Assembly: GCA_958296065.1 (NCBI GenBank)
Contig: CATQHX010000064.1
Location: forward strand, 35,208-99,207
Direction: 5' to 3'
DNA length: 64,000 nucleotides
Source: Vicinamibacterales bacterium
GTDB lineage: Bacteria; Acidobacteriota; Vicinamibacteria; Vicinamibacterales; UBA8438
Made by a program: the position numbers and the translations under genes. The notes below the pieces were generated by a model, which was not told the origin of the DNA, made no database searches, and was given only the letters and a program-made list of their open reading frames with translations. The number at the start of each line of letters is the position of its first letter. The stretch's first letter is position 1. This document shows positions 1 to 10,339 of the stretch, piece by piece.

Positions 1-252
1 GCAGGCGTCCCGGTCGTGCTCGCCACGGACGACCCGGGACTGATGCTGTCCGACCTGCGGCGGCAGTTCGCGCTCGCGGCGCGAAACGTCGCCGTCTCGT
101 ACCCGACGCTCAAGGCTCTGGCAACGAACAGCATCGCCTACAGCTTCGTCCCGCAAGTCGACCGCCAGCGGCTCCTGCGCCGGCTGGAGGGCGACTTCGC
201 GGTCTTCGAAGCGACTCGGTGGGAGACACCGCATGGAGGTGGTGCGCGGTAA
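1..252 (+). CDS. Adenosine deaminase-like protein, C-terminal end (partial)
   Basis: The reading frame is open from the first base, so the 5' part lies outside the window. The visible 83 residues start AGVPVVLATDDPGLMLSDL, followed by LAARNVAVSYPTLKALATNS and a YSF motif. This is the closing section of metal-dependent adenosine/AMP deaminases, where the TDDP aspartates belong to the metal and substrate site. The family hydrolyses adenosine-type purines to the inosine form in the cytoplasm. Substrate (adenosine, adenine or a modified nucleoside) cannot be told from this fragment. Nothing downstream on this strand looks co-transcribed, because the next 2 kb is decayed sequence. Confidence 0.75.
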   Translation, partial: AGVPVVLATDDPGLMLSDLRRQFALAARNVAVSYPTLKALATNSIAYSFVPQVDRQRLLRRLEGDFAVFEATRWETPHGGGAR

Positions 253-454
253 GGCCCTTCGGCAGCGTGTCGTCGACTCCGCGATTGCTCGCGCGCAACG
301 GGCGGCAGGCCATTGGTGAGCCGGCCGCGGGCTTGCGGACGTGATGTGGATCGGCCCGACGAGCGACGGCGGTTTCGAGAGTGACGGCTTGCCGAGCAAT
401 CGGCGCGGGTTCGTCGGAGCGCAGGTCCGTGCGGACCTTCGGGCCGTCAGGCGG

Positions 455-850
455 TCAAGGGACCACGGAGAACGTGACGAATGACGGGCTGCCGAGCACG
501 ACGCTTTCGGGCAACCGGTCTCCAACAATCCGCACCGTCCAGTTTCCCCCCAAGTCGAGGGCGTGCTGCCCGAGGAGAATCGACGGATCGTCTCCTCGGC
601 TGCAAAGGTGAGCGTGTCCTCGGTACTGTCGCCGGTGGGTGGGATCGATTTCGATCGGGATATCCACTTCGTAGGGCGACGGCGCCGATAGCCGGTGATA
701 CTCACGGAATCCCCCGCCTTGACCGTCAGGGGCTCCACTTCAACGGATACCGATACATCAGACGGACTTGGGTCGTCTGGAGGCACCGGCGATGAAGGTG
801 CCGCCCGGCGGGCCGTTACAACCGAACGTGAGCAACACGAGGCCCAGCAC
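455..850 (-). pseudogene. Decayed lipoprotein with Ig-like segment
   Basis: Read on the minus strand, a hydrophobic stretch VLGLVLLTFGCN ends in a lipobox cysteine near 815. It is followed in a shifted frame by VSVEVEPLTVKAGDSVSITG and in a third frame by LGGNWTVRIVGDRLPESVVL, up to a stop at 455. The alternating beta-strand pattern suggests an immunoglobulin-like secreted domain. At least two frameshifts break the gene, so no intact product is expected. The start is unclear; a GTG at about 850 would place the lipobox correctly. The function is unknown and the order of pieces is my inference. Confidence 0.4.
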
Positions 851-1061
851 GATCCGGCGCGCGCGCTGTTCCCTGGTCGGAGTCGAACGGTTGAACGCCG
901 CAATCCCGGCCGGGCTTCCCGGGCGGCTGAGCGGAGCCGACCGTCTGCGACCGGAGAGCAACTTGCACCGGCTGGTGGACGCCACCGCCGGCAAGTAACG
1001 CCGAACGCACGAGAAATGGAACAACGACAGGCGCCGATCGCGCCGGAGACGCGGTCGCTGA

Positions 1062-1690
1062 CCGACTACAAGGAAAGACGGGCGCTCCATGCGGTGTGCC
1101 GGGAACGAGCACGCCACGGCCGAACGGCTGGTAGGAGCCAGGGGGAGAGCCGAGATCGGCTGGGGCATTCACAATCGCGCTCGGTCTGTTCGAGCTGCGC
1201 AAGTCGGCCGGGCGCGAGCGGTGCCGCCGGGCACTGGAGAACGCCTACGCCGGCGAGCGCCTGCTCGAGGAGAGTAACGGTCGGGACGCCGACCGCCGCG
1301 CAGGGCAGGCGTGGAAGATCCTGCGCATCGCCGAGCGGATCGCGCCACCGGCAGCGACGACGAGCGCGCCGTCGCGCTCTTGGCGGGCCCGGTGGTTCGC
1401 ACGCACAGCGTCGCGCTGGCGGCCGAGCTGCGCGAACTCGACGGCGGCGGCGCCGGTCCGGTGTACACCACAGGGCTGACGCTCGAGAAGCTACGTGGCG
1501 AAGAAGAGCCTCGGTAGGTAACGGCACGACTCTACGGCAAGCTGGACAGCGACAACGAGGACGAGCACGCGATGCGGGTGCTCGGCTGGGCCGCACGGGT
1601 GGCGACGATGGGCTTGCAGACGTGCCGGACCGGGAGGCGCTTCGGGCGCCTGCTCGACCGGCTCGGGCGATGGTGTTCGACGACAACACG
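1062..1690 (+). pseudogene. Decayed coding sequence of unknown family
   Basis: Successive frames on the plus strand give protein-like pieces in a sensible order: EHATAERLVGARGRAEIGW, then LENAYAGERLLEESNGRDAD, then DDERAVALLAGPVVRTHSVA with a stop near 1517, then LYGKLDSDNEDEHAMRVLGW. The composition is helical and charged, unlike the arginine-rich translations of the other frames. I do not recognise the family. Three or more frameshifts are needed to join the pieces. It runs straight into the MmeI-like relic and may once have been its neighbour. Confidence 0.3.
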
Positions 1691-1727
1691 ATGCTGCCGC
1701 AGGAGAAGCCCGACATTGAGATGGTGT

Positions 1728-2300
1728 GGCGGAGTCGTACCTGGACTGGTCGGAGATCGACCCGTCGATCCTCGGCACGCTGTTCGAGCGCGGCCTCGTC
1801 CCCGGCGCGCCCGACTCGAGGCGCACTACACGGACCGCGACAAGATCATGCTGTTGCTCAAGACGGTGGTGGTTCGCCCGCTGCTGATCGATTGGGAAGC
1901 GGAGAAGACCTCCATCGCGGCCTTGCTGGAACGCGCGGAGGTCGCCAGGTCTCGCGCGGCGCGGACGAAACGAAGCGCAATCAGCAGGGCTTGACCTCAC
2001 TCGGGCACATCGACTACCCGCCAACGCTCGCGTGGCAGCCGAGCGCGACGTCGCCCGGGCCATCTGCCGCACGCTCATGGACCGAGCGTTCGTCGCCGAC
2101 CGAAAGGGCGGTCCCTTTGATGTTCCGGGCGACCGGACGCGTGAGTGGCTCCTCCTACCCGCGAATCCCAACGGCCGCAGCAACGCGGACGTGCTGAAGC
2201 CGTGGGTGAACGGCATGAACGTAACCCGTCCGCCGGCCGGGAAGCGGATCGTTGACTCCGGCTGGACGATGTCCGACGCCGACCCACCGGGATCCCATCG
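1728..2300 (+). pseudogene. Type IIL (MmeI-like) restriction-modification enzyme relic
   Basis: Three blocks typical of the large fused methyltransferase-endonucleases of the MmeI group remain: LDWSEIDPSILGTLFERGL at about 1740-1795, AHYTDRDKIMLL with VVVRPLLIDWEAEK in the next frame at about 1825-1910, and NGRSNADVLKPWVNGM with KRIVDSGWTMSDADPP at about 2170-2290. In intact enzymes of about 900 residues the first two precede the SAM-binding motif and the third belongs to the region after the catalytic core. Here the SAM and NPPY motifs are absent and frames change twice. It is therefore a deletion relic of a defence gene. Confidence 0.7.
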
Positions 2301-2946
2301 GGCCGGTCGAAAAGACACGCAAGCTCCTGCCGAGCGCGACAATCCCCGGCTTCATGGAGTCTTTCGAGGCGGCGCTCGATCCGCTCCACGTGCGATCCAG
2401 GTGGGGCATTCCGGCGTTAGCCACGAAAGATTCATCTCCCAAGCATAGAAGATCACGTGAATATCCTGTTGAGTCGCTACAATGGCGGGCCTTGGTGGAT
2501 TGCAATCGCTCTGAGGGCGCTAATGGCCAGACGGCACGGCAGGCTGCATCCCCGACGCAAATGCGTGCAGCCGTTGCGGCCGACCCTGGCAGGGGGTGGA
2601 GCGGCAAGTGTCGGCAAGCGCCGAGAGCGATCGAAACTGAGCCCAGGTTCGACGGCAGAACGCAGTCTTCCGGTCTGTGTCGGGCGACCGACAAGCAGAC
2701 CAGGAGAGGAAGAATGACGGGTATATGGGGCGCGGCAGGACGATCCAAGACGGGAGAATGTGTCGGTGTCGGCCGGCCCTTGGTTGAACTGTTCGCACCG
2801 GGTCTGATAAGGCCCCCTTCTGTTAACCATGGAGTGATGGAAAGTCGAATCTATCATGGACCGCCCTACCACACGGGTTCATCAACTTCTTGGGTCCGCG
2901 CGATACAGACGCCTTTCTGCTACAGACAACTAACGAGGTTCCACCC
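2301..2946. other. Intergenic stretch, no gene recognised
   Basis: Beyond the MmeI-like relic no frame gives convincing protein on either strand. Base composition shifts toward AT over the last 150 bases, approaching the lower-GC gene at 2947. Confidence 0.4.
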
Positions 2947-4593
2947 ATGATCGAAGTGACTTTGAACGAGGCAGCCTATACAATAATAATTGGTCTTGTT
3001 TTCCTTGCCGGAATCCTTGTCCCAATCTATCTCTTCCGAGGGGACTGGATCGCACGAAGTTGTACGTCCTCTCGGTCGTTGCCCACAGGATGGTGGATGG
3101 TTGTGGCGCTTGTTGGCCTTATTGGTTTCTTTGCAAATACCTTTACCGAGAGCCTTTCCGACTACCTTTCAGATGATTTATCATACTATCCTGGAGAAAC
3201 CACCCTCCGCACTGGGGCTCTGTTCGATGCTAAAGACGGGACTTTCACTCCTCTCGGACGCGTGCTGTACGACCAAGGCAGTCTTCAGCGCCACGGGCTG
3301 AACACTGCAGTTGAGCACGGTCCGGTAGCCAACAGGCTGTACTACGTTGCCAAGAACACAGTCTACAGGAATGCAACCTATTTCCAAGAACTAACTGTCG
3401 TGCAGGCACGCATAGATTTCTTGAGATCGCTGGCGCTGCTCTCGATTTCGTTGTGCGCTGTCGGTGCGCTGTCGGTGCTAATATTCTGCTATACAAACCG
3501 CTCTTTTCTCGCCCACGGTTTGACCACCGCCAAGGCGAAGCATGCCCTCTGTCTTGTTGTCGTGCAACTAGCTGTTTTTTTGTTGAGTCTCACAAGCTTT
3601 GGAAGGGAAGAAGGCGAGTTTAACGACCGGGTATTTGGCTATTACAGCACACTAGTGGGGGAAGTCGTAAGGACCTTTTCTAGAGCTGGCCTTAGTCGGT
3701 TTCATGTGCCGCTGACCGGTATCGTCAAGTGGCGTGACGCCTACATAGTCGTAACGGATGAAGGAGGGAATACTCTTCCCAGGTTGTATAACCTGGAACT
3801 CCGTGCTGACCAAGGACGATTGTACCCAGTCACGGTACAGTGGGGACAGCTTGATGGCCAAAAGCCAATTCACATTGAGTCAGTATGCAGGACGAAAAAT
3901 AGTACAGGCGACGAAGATATCTGGCTGCTTGAGAGCCAGTATAGTGACGAGGCGGCCGGCTATAGTCGGCTCGGCCGTCTAGTTCGGCTGAAGATCGCCG
4001 CCCCTGCCCAAGGATTTCAGCTAGAATACGACCGCGACTACAGTGTGCCGATAGATGTCAAGACCCCAGTAAAAGGTATGCACTGTTGGCGCAGTGGAAA
4101 CGATACGCCATTCTTTGTTGTCGCAGCGGCAGGCGACGAGAATCAAGCACGGTTCCTGCTTTGGCAGATCGACGGCAAGCATATTGTCGCACAGGAGCCC
4201 CTCACAGTTGCCAAACTGGATGGGTTGGGCCAGGAGGTCACTGCTGGCTGCATTTCGGGCTCCGGTGGCGTAGACGGAACTTGCGAAGTGCAATGGGTAA
4301 GTGGATTGGCGGGCCAATATCGTGATGAAACGCGAAGTCAGCAATGGCTCTGGGCCGTAGGCAACCTCCACGTAGAGACGATGCCGTCAAGTGTGATCTA
4401 TAGAGTTGCGAAAATTGAGACGGTCGGGAGTCGGGCACAGTGGAGTACCGTTGATGTGACTTTGTGTCGAATAATATCCGGAATTAAGTCTGAGGGTATA
4501 GAAATGACGGGCAATCCCGCGGAGTTCGCGATCGTGGCGGATAACGAGCCCTATGGTCTTGCAAGGATCATCGCAGGCTGCCAACACGAATGA
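2947..4593 (+). CDS. Membrane protein with C-terminal propeller-like domain
   Basis: A 548-residue protein starting MIEVTLNEAAYTIIIG. Four hydrophobic segments are visible: residues about 8-28 and 45-65 (WWMVVALVGLIGFFANTF), then about 170-195 and 208-225 (LCLVVVQLAVFLLSL). Residues about 245-548 are soluble-looking, rich in beta strands, with IHIESVCRTKN, DIWLLESQYSDEA and SVIYRVAKIE. The same pattern (DLESVC, FILVEAGYW, SVIYQVGSVD) occurs in the lipoprotein at 6936, so both probably share a beta-propeller-like domain. ATG at 2947 is preferred because upstream codons look non-coding; the ribosome site is weak. GC is clearly lower than in the flanks, suggesting acquisition. The function is unknown. 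Confidence 0.7.
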   Translation: MIEVTLNEAAYTIIIGLVFLAGILVPIYLFRGDWIARSCTSSRSLPTGWWMVVALVGLIGFFANTFTESLSDYLSDDLSYYPGETTLRTGALFDAKDGTFTPLGRVLYDQGSLQRHGLNTAVEHGPVANRLYYVAKNTVYRNATYFQELTVVQARIDFLRSLALLSISLCAVGALSVLIFCYTNRSFLAHGLTTAKAKHALCLVVVQLAVFLLSLTSFGREEGEFNDRVFGYYSTLVGEVVRTFSRAGLSRFHVPLTGIVKWRDAYIVVTDEGGNTLPRLYNLELRADQGRLYPVTVQWGQLDGQKPIHIESVCRTKNSTGDEDIWLLESQYSDEAAGYSRLGRLVRLKIAAPAQGFQLEYDRDYSVPIDVKTPVKGMHCWRSGNDTPFFVVAAAGDENQARFLLWQIDGKHIVAQEPLTVAKLDGLGQEVTAGCISGSGGVDGTCEVQWVSGLAGQYRDETRSQQWLWAVGNLHVETMPSSVIYRVAKIETVGSRAQWSTVDVTLCRIISGIKSEGIEMTGNPAEFAIVADNEPYGLARIIAGCQHE

Positions 4594-4742
4594 CGATGGG
4601 CGACAGCAATGTCTGCCGGCGACCCGGGCTGGGTTGACGGAAGTGAAAGGCGGACAGCACTTTACACGGGACGTCCAGGATTGGATCGACGCTGCGGGTC
4701 ACGTTGGACCTGGGGTGCACGTCAGATTTGTGGGGCGCTGTC

Positions 4743-5390
4743 TCATGCAGCGAGCGTACGCCAGCGGGCCGCGAGCGCCCGTAGCGCATGCTTCACGGCG
4801 GCAGTCGGGTCGATGATGTCTCCTGGTCTGAGGGCCGCGCAGCGGTCGATGAGCTTTCGGTCGGTGAGCGGCTCAAGTGCTTCGCGGACCCGGCTCGGCG
4901 CATTGACGAGGAGCGTCTTGAGGGTGGTCATCGCGGCAGTGCGGGCCTTGACGGCCGTATCGCGGGCAATCTTGATCTGGCGGACCATCTCTGCCGCCCC
5001 GTCGGCCGTCTTTGGAGTGCCGGTCGCGACGCCGGCGAGCACCGACCGCGCGGCAGCCTCGGCGTCGAGCGTGTCACTCTTGCCGTTGTTGCGCCGCTTG
5101 CGCCGGTCGCAACGGTTGACCTCGACGACGCGGAACCCTTGTCGGCGCACGAAGCTCGCGAGGCCGACCCCGTAGGAACCTGTACCTTCGATCCCGAAGG
5201 CTTCGAGGTCGCCGAGCGTGCACGCCCAGGCCACCAGATCGGCGTAGCCCGCACCGTTCGCTGGCGCCCGGAACGTCGCGAGCCGGGCGCCCAGGTCATT
5301 GATCGCTACCGCGACATGCTCGTGCTTGTGGGTGTCGACGCCGACGATCACCTTGACGGGCGGACCGTCGGGCGCGATGCTGTTCGACAT
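4743..5390 (-). mobile_element. IS110-family transposase, C-terminally truncated
   Basis: A 215-residue protein, MSNSIAPDGPPVKVIVGVDT, with the DEDD-type N-terminal domain of IS110 transposases: GVDTHKHEHVAVAIND, then FGIEGTGSYG, then KSDTLDAEAAARSV with the acidic residues. Intact IS110 proteins have about 340-420 residues and a second domain with a catalytic serine. That half is missing here and the frame ends at 4743, so the element is probably dead. It lies between the two related lower-GC genes at 2947 and 6936, beside a second broken transposase. IS110 elements lack classical terminal repeats, so I cannot place its edges. Confidence 0.8.
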
Positions 5391-5580
5391 GTTGCCGGCC
5401 TCCTTCACGGGCTGGCGACGCCGTCTTGGGCGGGCGGACAGGACTGTGACGGGTCTCCAAACAGGCCCCTATTGGGTCACTGCCCACCCGGCCAGGCAAC
5501 ATCTGGATGTGTGCTGCCCAACCGGGTCGACAGATCAGACCCAGGACACGAAGTCGGTCGTCGGAGGGGTCAGAACCGAT

Positions 5581-6690
5581 CAGGCAGCAGCACGATCATG
5601 CTCACAGTCTTCGGAGCGCGGGATTGCGTGGCGGGTAGCCGATTGGCTGAGTCTGCGGTCGTTCCTGGACCTGGATGTTACCGAGGCGTCGCCGGACCAC
5701 TCGACGCTGTCACGGACGCGTCGACTGATCGACGTGGAGACGCACGAGGCGGTTTTCACTTGGGTTCTGGAGCGGGTTTCGGCGGCGGGTCTGTTGAAGG
5801 GGAAGACGGTCGGCGTCGATGCGACGACGCTGGAAGCGAACGCGGCGATGCGGAGCATCGAGCAGCGGGACACGGGGGAATCCTACGAGGCGTTCATTCG
5901 GCGGTTGGCGGAAGCGTCGGGGGTGGAGACCCCGACGCGCGCGGCTCTGGCTCGGTTCGACCGGTCCCGGAAGCACAAGAAGACGTCGAACAAGGACTGG
6001 AAATCGCCGGAGGATCCCGGACGGGAAGATCCCGAAGATGAAGGACGGCCGGACGCATCTGGCCCACAATGCGGAGCATGGGGTCGACATGGATACGGGG
6101 GCCATCGTCTCGGCGACGGTGCAGGATGCATCGGCCGGCGATACGGCGACGCTGCCGGCGACGCTGATCACGGCGGTTGAGCAGGTGGAGTTGGTGCAGC
6201 CGGACGGTCGAGGGGTCGAAGAGCCAGATGGTCGCCGACAAGGGGTACCACAGCGACGAGACGCTGGTGGCTCTCGGCGAGGTAGGTGTTCGAAGCCACG
6301 TATCGGAACCGGAGCGCGGCCGGTGCCGCTGGCAGGACAAGAAGACGGGCGAGACGCCGCCGGCGAAGGCTGCTGCGCAGCGGGCGCTATATGGGAACCG
6401 GCGTCGTGTGCGGGGACGTCGGGGTCGTCGCCTGCAACGCTGCCGGGGCGAGGTGGTGGAGCGGACTTTCGCGCATATGTATGAGACGGGCGGTATGCGT
6501 CGGGTGTGGGTGCGCGGCCACGAGAATGTCCGCAAGCGGGTGCTGATCCAGGCGGCCGCTTGCAACATCGGGCTGCTGCCGCGCCGCCAGACCGGCATCG
6601 GCACGCCCCGGAGCCTGCAGGGGCGGGCTCTGTCGGCGATCTCCCGCCTGATCGGGCGCTTGATCGGCGGCTGGGGGCGTCTGACACGCG
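5581..6690 (+). mobile_element. IS5/IS1182-like DDE transposase, frameshifted
   Basis: Pieces in three frames join into one DDE transposase: LSLRSFLDLDVTEASPDHST and LLKGKTVGVDATTLEANAAM up to about 6040, then KMKDGRTHLAHNAEHGVDM to about 6180, then MVADKGYHSDETLVALGE and GEVVERTFAHMYETGGMRR to about 6600. The aspartates in GVDATT and ADKGYHSDE and the glutamate of the last block fit the catalytic triad. Two frameshifts, near 6040 and 6190, prevent a full-length product. The exact IS group is uncertain and terminal repeats were not found. Confidence 0.7.
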
Positions 6691-6935
6691 CGCCCGGTGG
6701 TTCAAATGGACAACGAGGACGCTCCTCGGCTCAATGGGTCATCGCAAAGCTGCCTGAACAGCAGGGCTCAAGCAACAGACTTCTTTCACGGGCTGCGATA
6801 CCCCGAAACGAATCCCCTCACTTTCCTGACGTGCACCCTTGGACTTGCCCCTCTTTGCGAAAAGGGCTATAGTTGCACGTTATGGCTTTCCTTCGACAGT
6901 CGGATGGCTAGGACCGGCGATGGAGAATCTACAGA

Positions 6936-7931
6936 ATGAGAACTAGACTCAATGGAATCGCCCTTGTTGCTGGATTAGCAGGCGTCTGGATCGCGGGCTG
7001 CATGGCACCACAAGCACCCCAAGAAGGCGCGACAGATGGCACGACGGTGGTTCAGACGGAAGCGCTCGCGAATAGGAACGGCTTCAGCGGTTTAGCTCAA
7101 GTGGACGAGTCTAGGTATTTGGCAGTGCATGACGACTTGATTTTTGAAGACGGAAGCCGGCTTACTTTAATTCGGATGGGGGACGCTGGTGTTCCGACGC
7201 TTGCTCCAGTGGCGGTCGATGACTGGGTGGATTTTGAGGGCCGACCGAGCGACCTTGAGTCGGTCTGTGCGATACCCTCACGCTCCAAAGAGTTTATCCT
7301 TGTGGAAGCGGGTTACTGGCAGGGGCAATACGGACGACTGTTTCACATAGAGCTGGACGCCCGAGAGAATCGGGCGAAGGTGCTTGGTGTGTCTAAACTG
7401 CCACTTTTTGTCGATAACAGTCCGGATCACACCGGAGATCAGTTCGAGGGACTTGAATGCGCCGACGGCGGGCATAATGCCGTTCTTTTGATACTGGGGG
7501 AGCGAGGCGGATCAGACAGCTACGAGTCCGGACGATTAAGGTGGGGAACGCTACAACTTACAGACTACTCCCTAACGTTTACCGTTGACGGGAAGCGCGG
7601 CATTGAAATCGAGGCGCCGGGACAATGGACAGACGCGGCCCGGAATCGAGACATTTCAGCCCTGTATTTGGACGATGACGGCACTCTCTGGGCGGCAGCG
7701 ACGGAGGATCCAGGTGACGTCGGGCCCTTCTATTCGGTGATCTATCAGGTTGGCAGCGTTGACCCGGACCTTGACTACCCGATTCAGGCTGGCGGGACAA
7801 TCAGCGCCTGGAAGGTCGTTCCCGGCTTTAAGGTAGAGGCCCTTGCTGCGCCCGTAGCGGCGGTTGCCGGGAGCACTTTGAGTTTCGGTACGGAAGATGA
7901 GGTTTATGGTGGAGTTTGGAGGGTTTTATGA
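6936..7931 (+). CDS. Lipoprotein with propeller-like domain
   Basis: 331 residues, starting MRTRLNGIALVAGLAGVWIA and continuing to GCMAPQ. The signal peptide ends in an IAGC lipobox, so the mature protein should be lipid-anchored. The rest is beta-rich: NGFSGLAQVDESRYLAVHDD, DLESVCAIPSRSKEFILVEA, QFEGLECADGG, SVIYQVGSVDPDLDYP. It matches, block by block and in the same order, the C-terminal half of the membrane protein at 2947. A GGAG ribosome site lies about ten bases before the ATG. GC is lower than in the surroundings, as for 2947. The esterase-like-phytase or SdiA-regulated propeller families are possible relatives, but no catalytic motif is recognisable. Confidence 0.7.
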   Translation: MRTRLNGIALVAGLAGVWIAGCMAPQAPQEGATDGTTVVQTEALANRNGFSGLAQVDESRYLAVHDDLIFEDGSRLTLIRMGDAGVPTLAPVAVDDWVDFEGRPSDLESVCAIPSRSKEFILVEAGYWQGQYGRLFHIELDARENRAKVLGVSKLPLFVDNSPDHTGDQFEGLECADGGHNAVLLILGERGGSDSYESGRLRWGTLQLTDYSLTFTVDGKRGIEIEAPGQWTDAARNRDISALYLDDDGTLWAAATEDPGDVGPFYSVIYQVGSVDPDLDYPIQAGGTISAWKVVPGFKVEALAAPVAAVAGSTLSFGTEDEVYGGVWRVL

Positions 7932-8800
7932 TGAGATTTCCGGGTGCGGTTCGTGACCGCGTCTGCGCTACCGGGAGGCCTTGGACGGAGCCGCACAGCG
8001 GGCGCGTGTGGTCGCTGCCGACAAAGGGGCGTCGCTCCGCTCTGCGGACTGACGGCCTTGACCCCGGCACGGTGTCCCCGGAGTGGGGAACGCCGCGGCG
8101 AGGTCCTCGATTCTGCCGACAGATTCTGCGGAAGACCTGACGTGCTTCTGCAAGTTGCTTCGAGCAAGTGTATTGCGCGTTTGCCACTGCGTGCGGTCCG
8201 AACACCACTCCTGCTCGGTTCGCCCGGTTTCTAGTCAGGTGGTCGGGCGGTGCTGTTCGATCTGTCGTAGTTCGCGCCCACGCGAGCGTTCGCGTCGCCG
8301 ATGACGTGATTTCGCCCATGGTGATGCGTGCGACCTGTCTCGTCACGCCGTGGCTGTTGTCGAGCACGTCGATTGCCGATATAGTGCTCTCGAAACCGAA
8401 GTCTGGCGTCCGCCGCGACCCGTTACTCTGGGGCCCGGCGGCCCCGGGAGCGCCAGTGGCCGCAAGGCCGTCATCAGCAGCAAACCAAGGCAGACGATCA
8501 CCCACGCCGCGCTGGCGACAGCCAGCATCCAGAGCACAGGGCCAGTGTCCAGGGACGCGGCCGATCCCAGCGGCGCCAGTTGCGGCAACGTCGAGACGAC
8601 CCGCCCCACCCATCGCTGAAGTGGTCCCGCCTATGCAGAGCTCGAGGCGGGCCCAGTTGCGGCGTGACCCGGACCGGGTGGCCTCGGTGGACACCCAAAA
8701 CCGGCCATTAGCTCCCTTGTCCGGCCGAACTGCGGATTCTGTACAAACTACGGGCGCGTTGCGATGCGCGGTGCTCGTCGTCGGCCACGGTTGCAGGCGA
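7932..8800. other. Stretch without recognisable gene
   Basis: Both strands have long arginine- and proline-rich frames that look non-coding. One minus-strand piece (8343-8609) holds a hydrophobic run LWMLAVASAAWVIVCLGLLL that may be a membrane-protein remnant, but no start, ribosome site or family supports it. Confidence 0.4.
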
Positions 8801-10269
8801 TCAGGCGGCCGCTGCTGAGAGTCCGAGGGTTGAGCAGAGCGTGTCGAGGGCTCGGTCGACGGTGCGCAGCGCGGCTTCCACGGTGCTCGGGTTCTCGCTA
8901 CGCGGCTTTGGAGCCAGGGTCGGGTCGGCGAAGATGGGGCCGAGCAGACGGGTGCGGATCTTGACAAGCAACGCGCCGAGCCGCACCCCGTCCGGAGTGA
9001 GTCGATAGCGCCGACTGCGACCGACCCGCTCCGCCAAGCCATGGGCGCGGAGCTTGCCCAGGTCGTAACGAAGCTGACCGAGGGTGTAGTCGTCCTCGTC
9101 GAGGCGGTGCCGAGCCACGATGCGTTCGTGCAGTTGCCGCGTCGTCCAGTCCCCGAGCAGGCCACCGGTGTACAGCAGGTTGTCGAGCAGCCGGATGAGG
9201 CGGTCGTCATGTAGCTTGATGCCGGGGACGCGGCGCGTCCCGGTCGTCACCGGGGCGGCCAGCGCCGCCAGCGCGCCGCGATCCACGGTGGAATCGAGCA
9301 GTTCGGCTTGCTGCGCAAGGTAGCGGTCGGTCGTGGCGGCCAAGTGCTGCTTGATCGCGGGCAGGTTGTCGAGCTTGCGGCCGATGGCGAGATGGTAGGT
9401 GTCGTTCAGGCAGGTCTCGGTGCGCAGCAGCCGGTCGCCCTTCTCGTACTGCTTGACGTAGGAGCTCTTGTAGTACGCCCGCAGCACCGGGAAGCCCTCA
9501 TCACGGCGCTCCAGGATGGTCTCGAGCTTGCCGTGGTAGCGACAGTTGATGCGCCGCCCGAAGAGGTGCCGCGTCTGGGTGGCTCCGCCCAGCGCCACCC
9601 CGATCTCGACCGCGCGCTGGAACAGGTCGTGCAGCCGCGCCCGGCGATGAAAGATCACGTCGCGGGCGAATTCGATCTGGGCCACTGACCACTGGTAGTC
9701 GAGCCCGCACGCGGCGCGCTCGCGGGGACTGAACCTGGGTGTCAGACGGGAGGTCCAGTAATCGGCGCGCTGTCGCAAGATCTTCTCGTCGAGGCGCTCG
9801 GCAACGGCACTCAACCGGTCGGGGTCGGCGCAGCGGACGATCGCGTTGTCGTCCTTCTGAAACCGAACGCCGGCGCGACACAGTTGCTGTGCGACGTAGG
9901 AGTGTCCGTTCATGAAGCAGTTCACGGTGAAGGGCAGATACGATGCGACACACAGGCTCATCGGCCCCATGACCGGATCCAGGATGTAGAAGTAGTAGTG
10001 TAGGAAGCGCTTGTTGGCACGCGTGATGATCCGGTAGTCGTCACCGCTCGGCGGGGCGTGGCGGGGTTCGTAGGAGATGAAGGTCGAGCTCTGGGCGTGA
10101 CGAATTCCTCCTTGCGGGCGCCCTTCGGGGCCGTCAGGATGGGAATCGCTTGCTGCTCCGCATAGCTCTCCAGCCACGCGCGGTAGCTCGCCGTCCGCCG
10201 CGCCAACACGGCCGGCGTGATCCGGGCTTCGCCCCCGATGTCACGGAAGAGATGGACGATGGTATTCGT
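8801..10269 (-). pseudogene. Conserved protein of unknown function with winged-helix-like end, broken
   Basis: The main frame (8801 to about 10110) reads NKRFLHYYFYILDPVMGPMS, LPFTVNCFMNGHSYVAQQL and CADPDRLSAVAERL, and ends with a DNA-binding-like region YTLGQLRYDLGKLRAHGLAE followed by RVGRSRRYRLTPDG. The first part resembles a widespread uncharacterised family (pattern YYFY.LDP..G, NGHE.. and CADP). The last resembles a winged helix. The N-terminal piece VHLFRDIGGEARITPAVLAR lies in another frame between about 10120 and 10269, so there is a frameshift. The 5' end stops at the edge of the IS66 copy, which probably truncated it. Confidence 0.55.
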
Positions 10270-10339
10270 TTAGCGGGTCCGAGGCCAAGTGTCAAAGTTT
10301 TGACTTGTACAATTTTCGGAACTGTGGCATAACCTTGGC

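Noticed and set aside
695..2197. A 500-codon open frame on the plus strand
   Set aside because: Arginine/serine/threonine-rich without domain pattern. Protein-like pieces lie in other frames (lipoprotein relic on the minus strand, MmeI relic on the plus strand).
7828..9210. A 460-codon minus-strand frame overlapping two genes
   Set aside because: Overlaps the lipoprotein end and the real minus-strand relic in a different frame; low-complexity serine/arginine/threonine composition.
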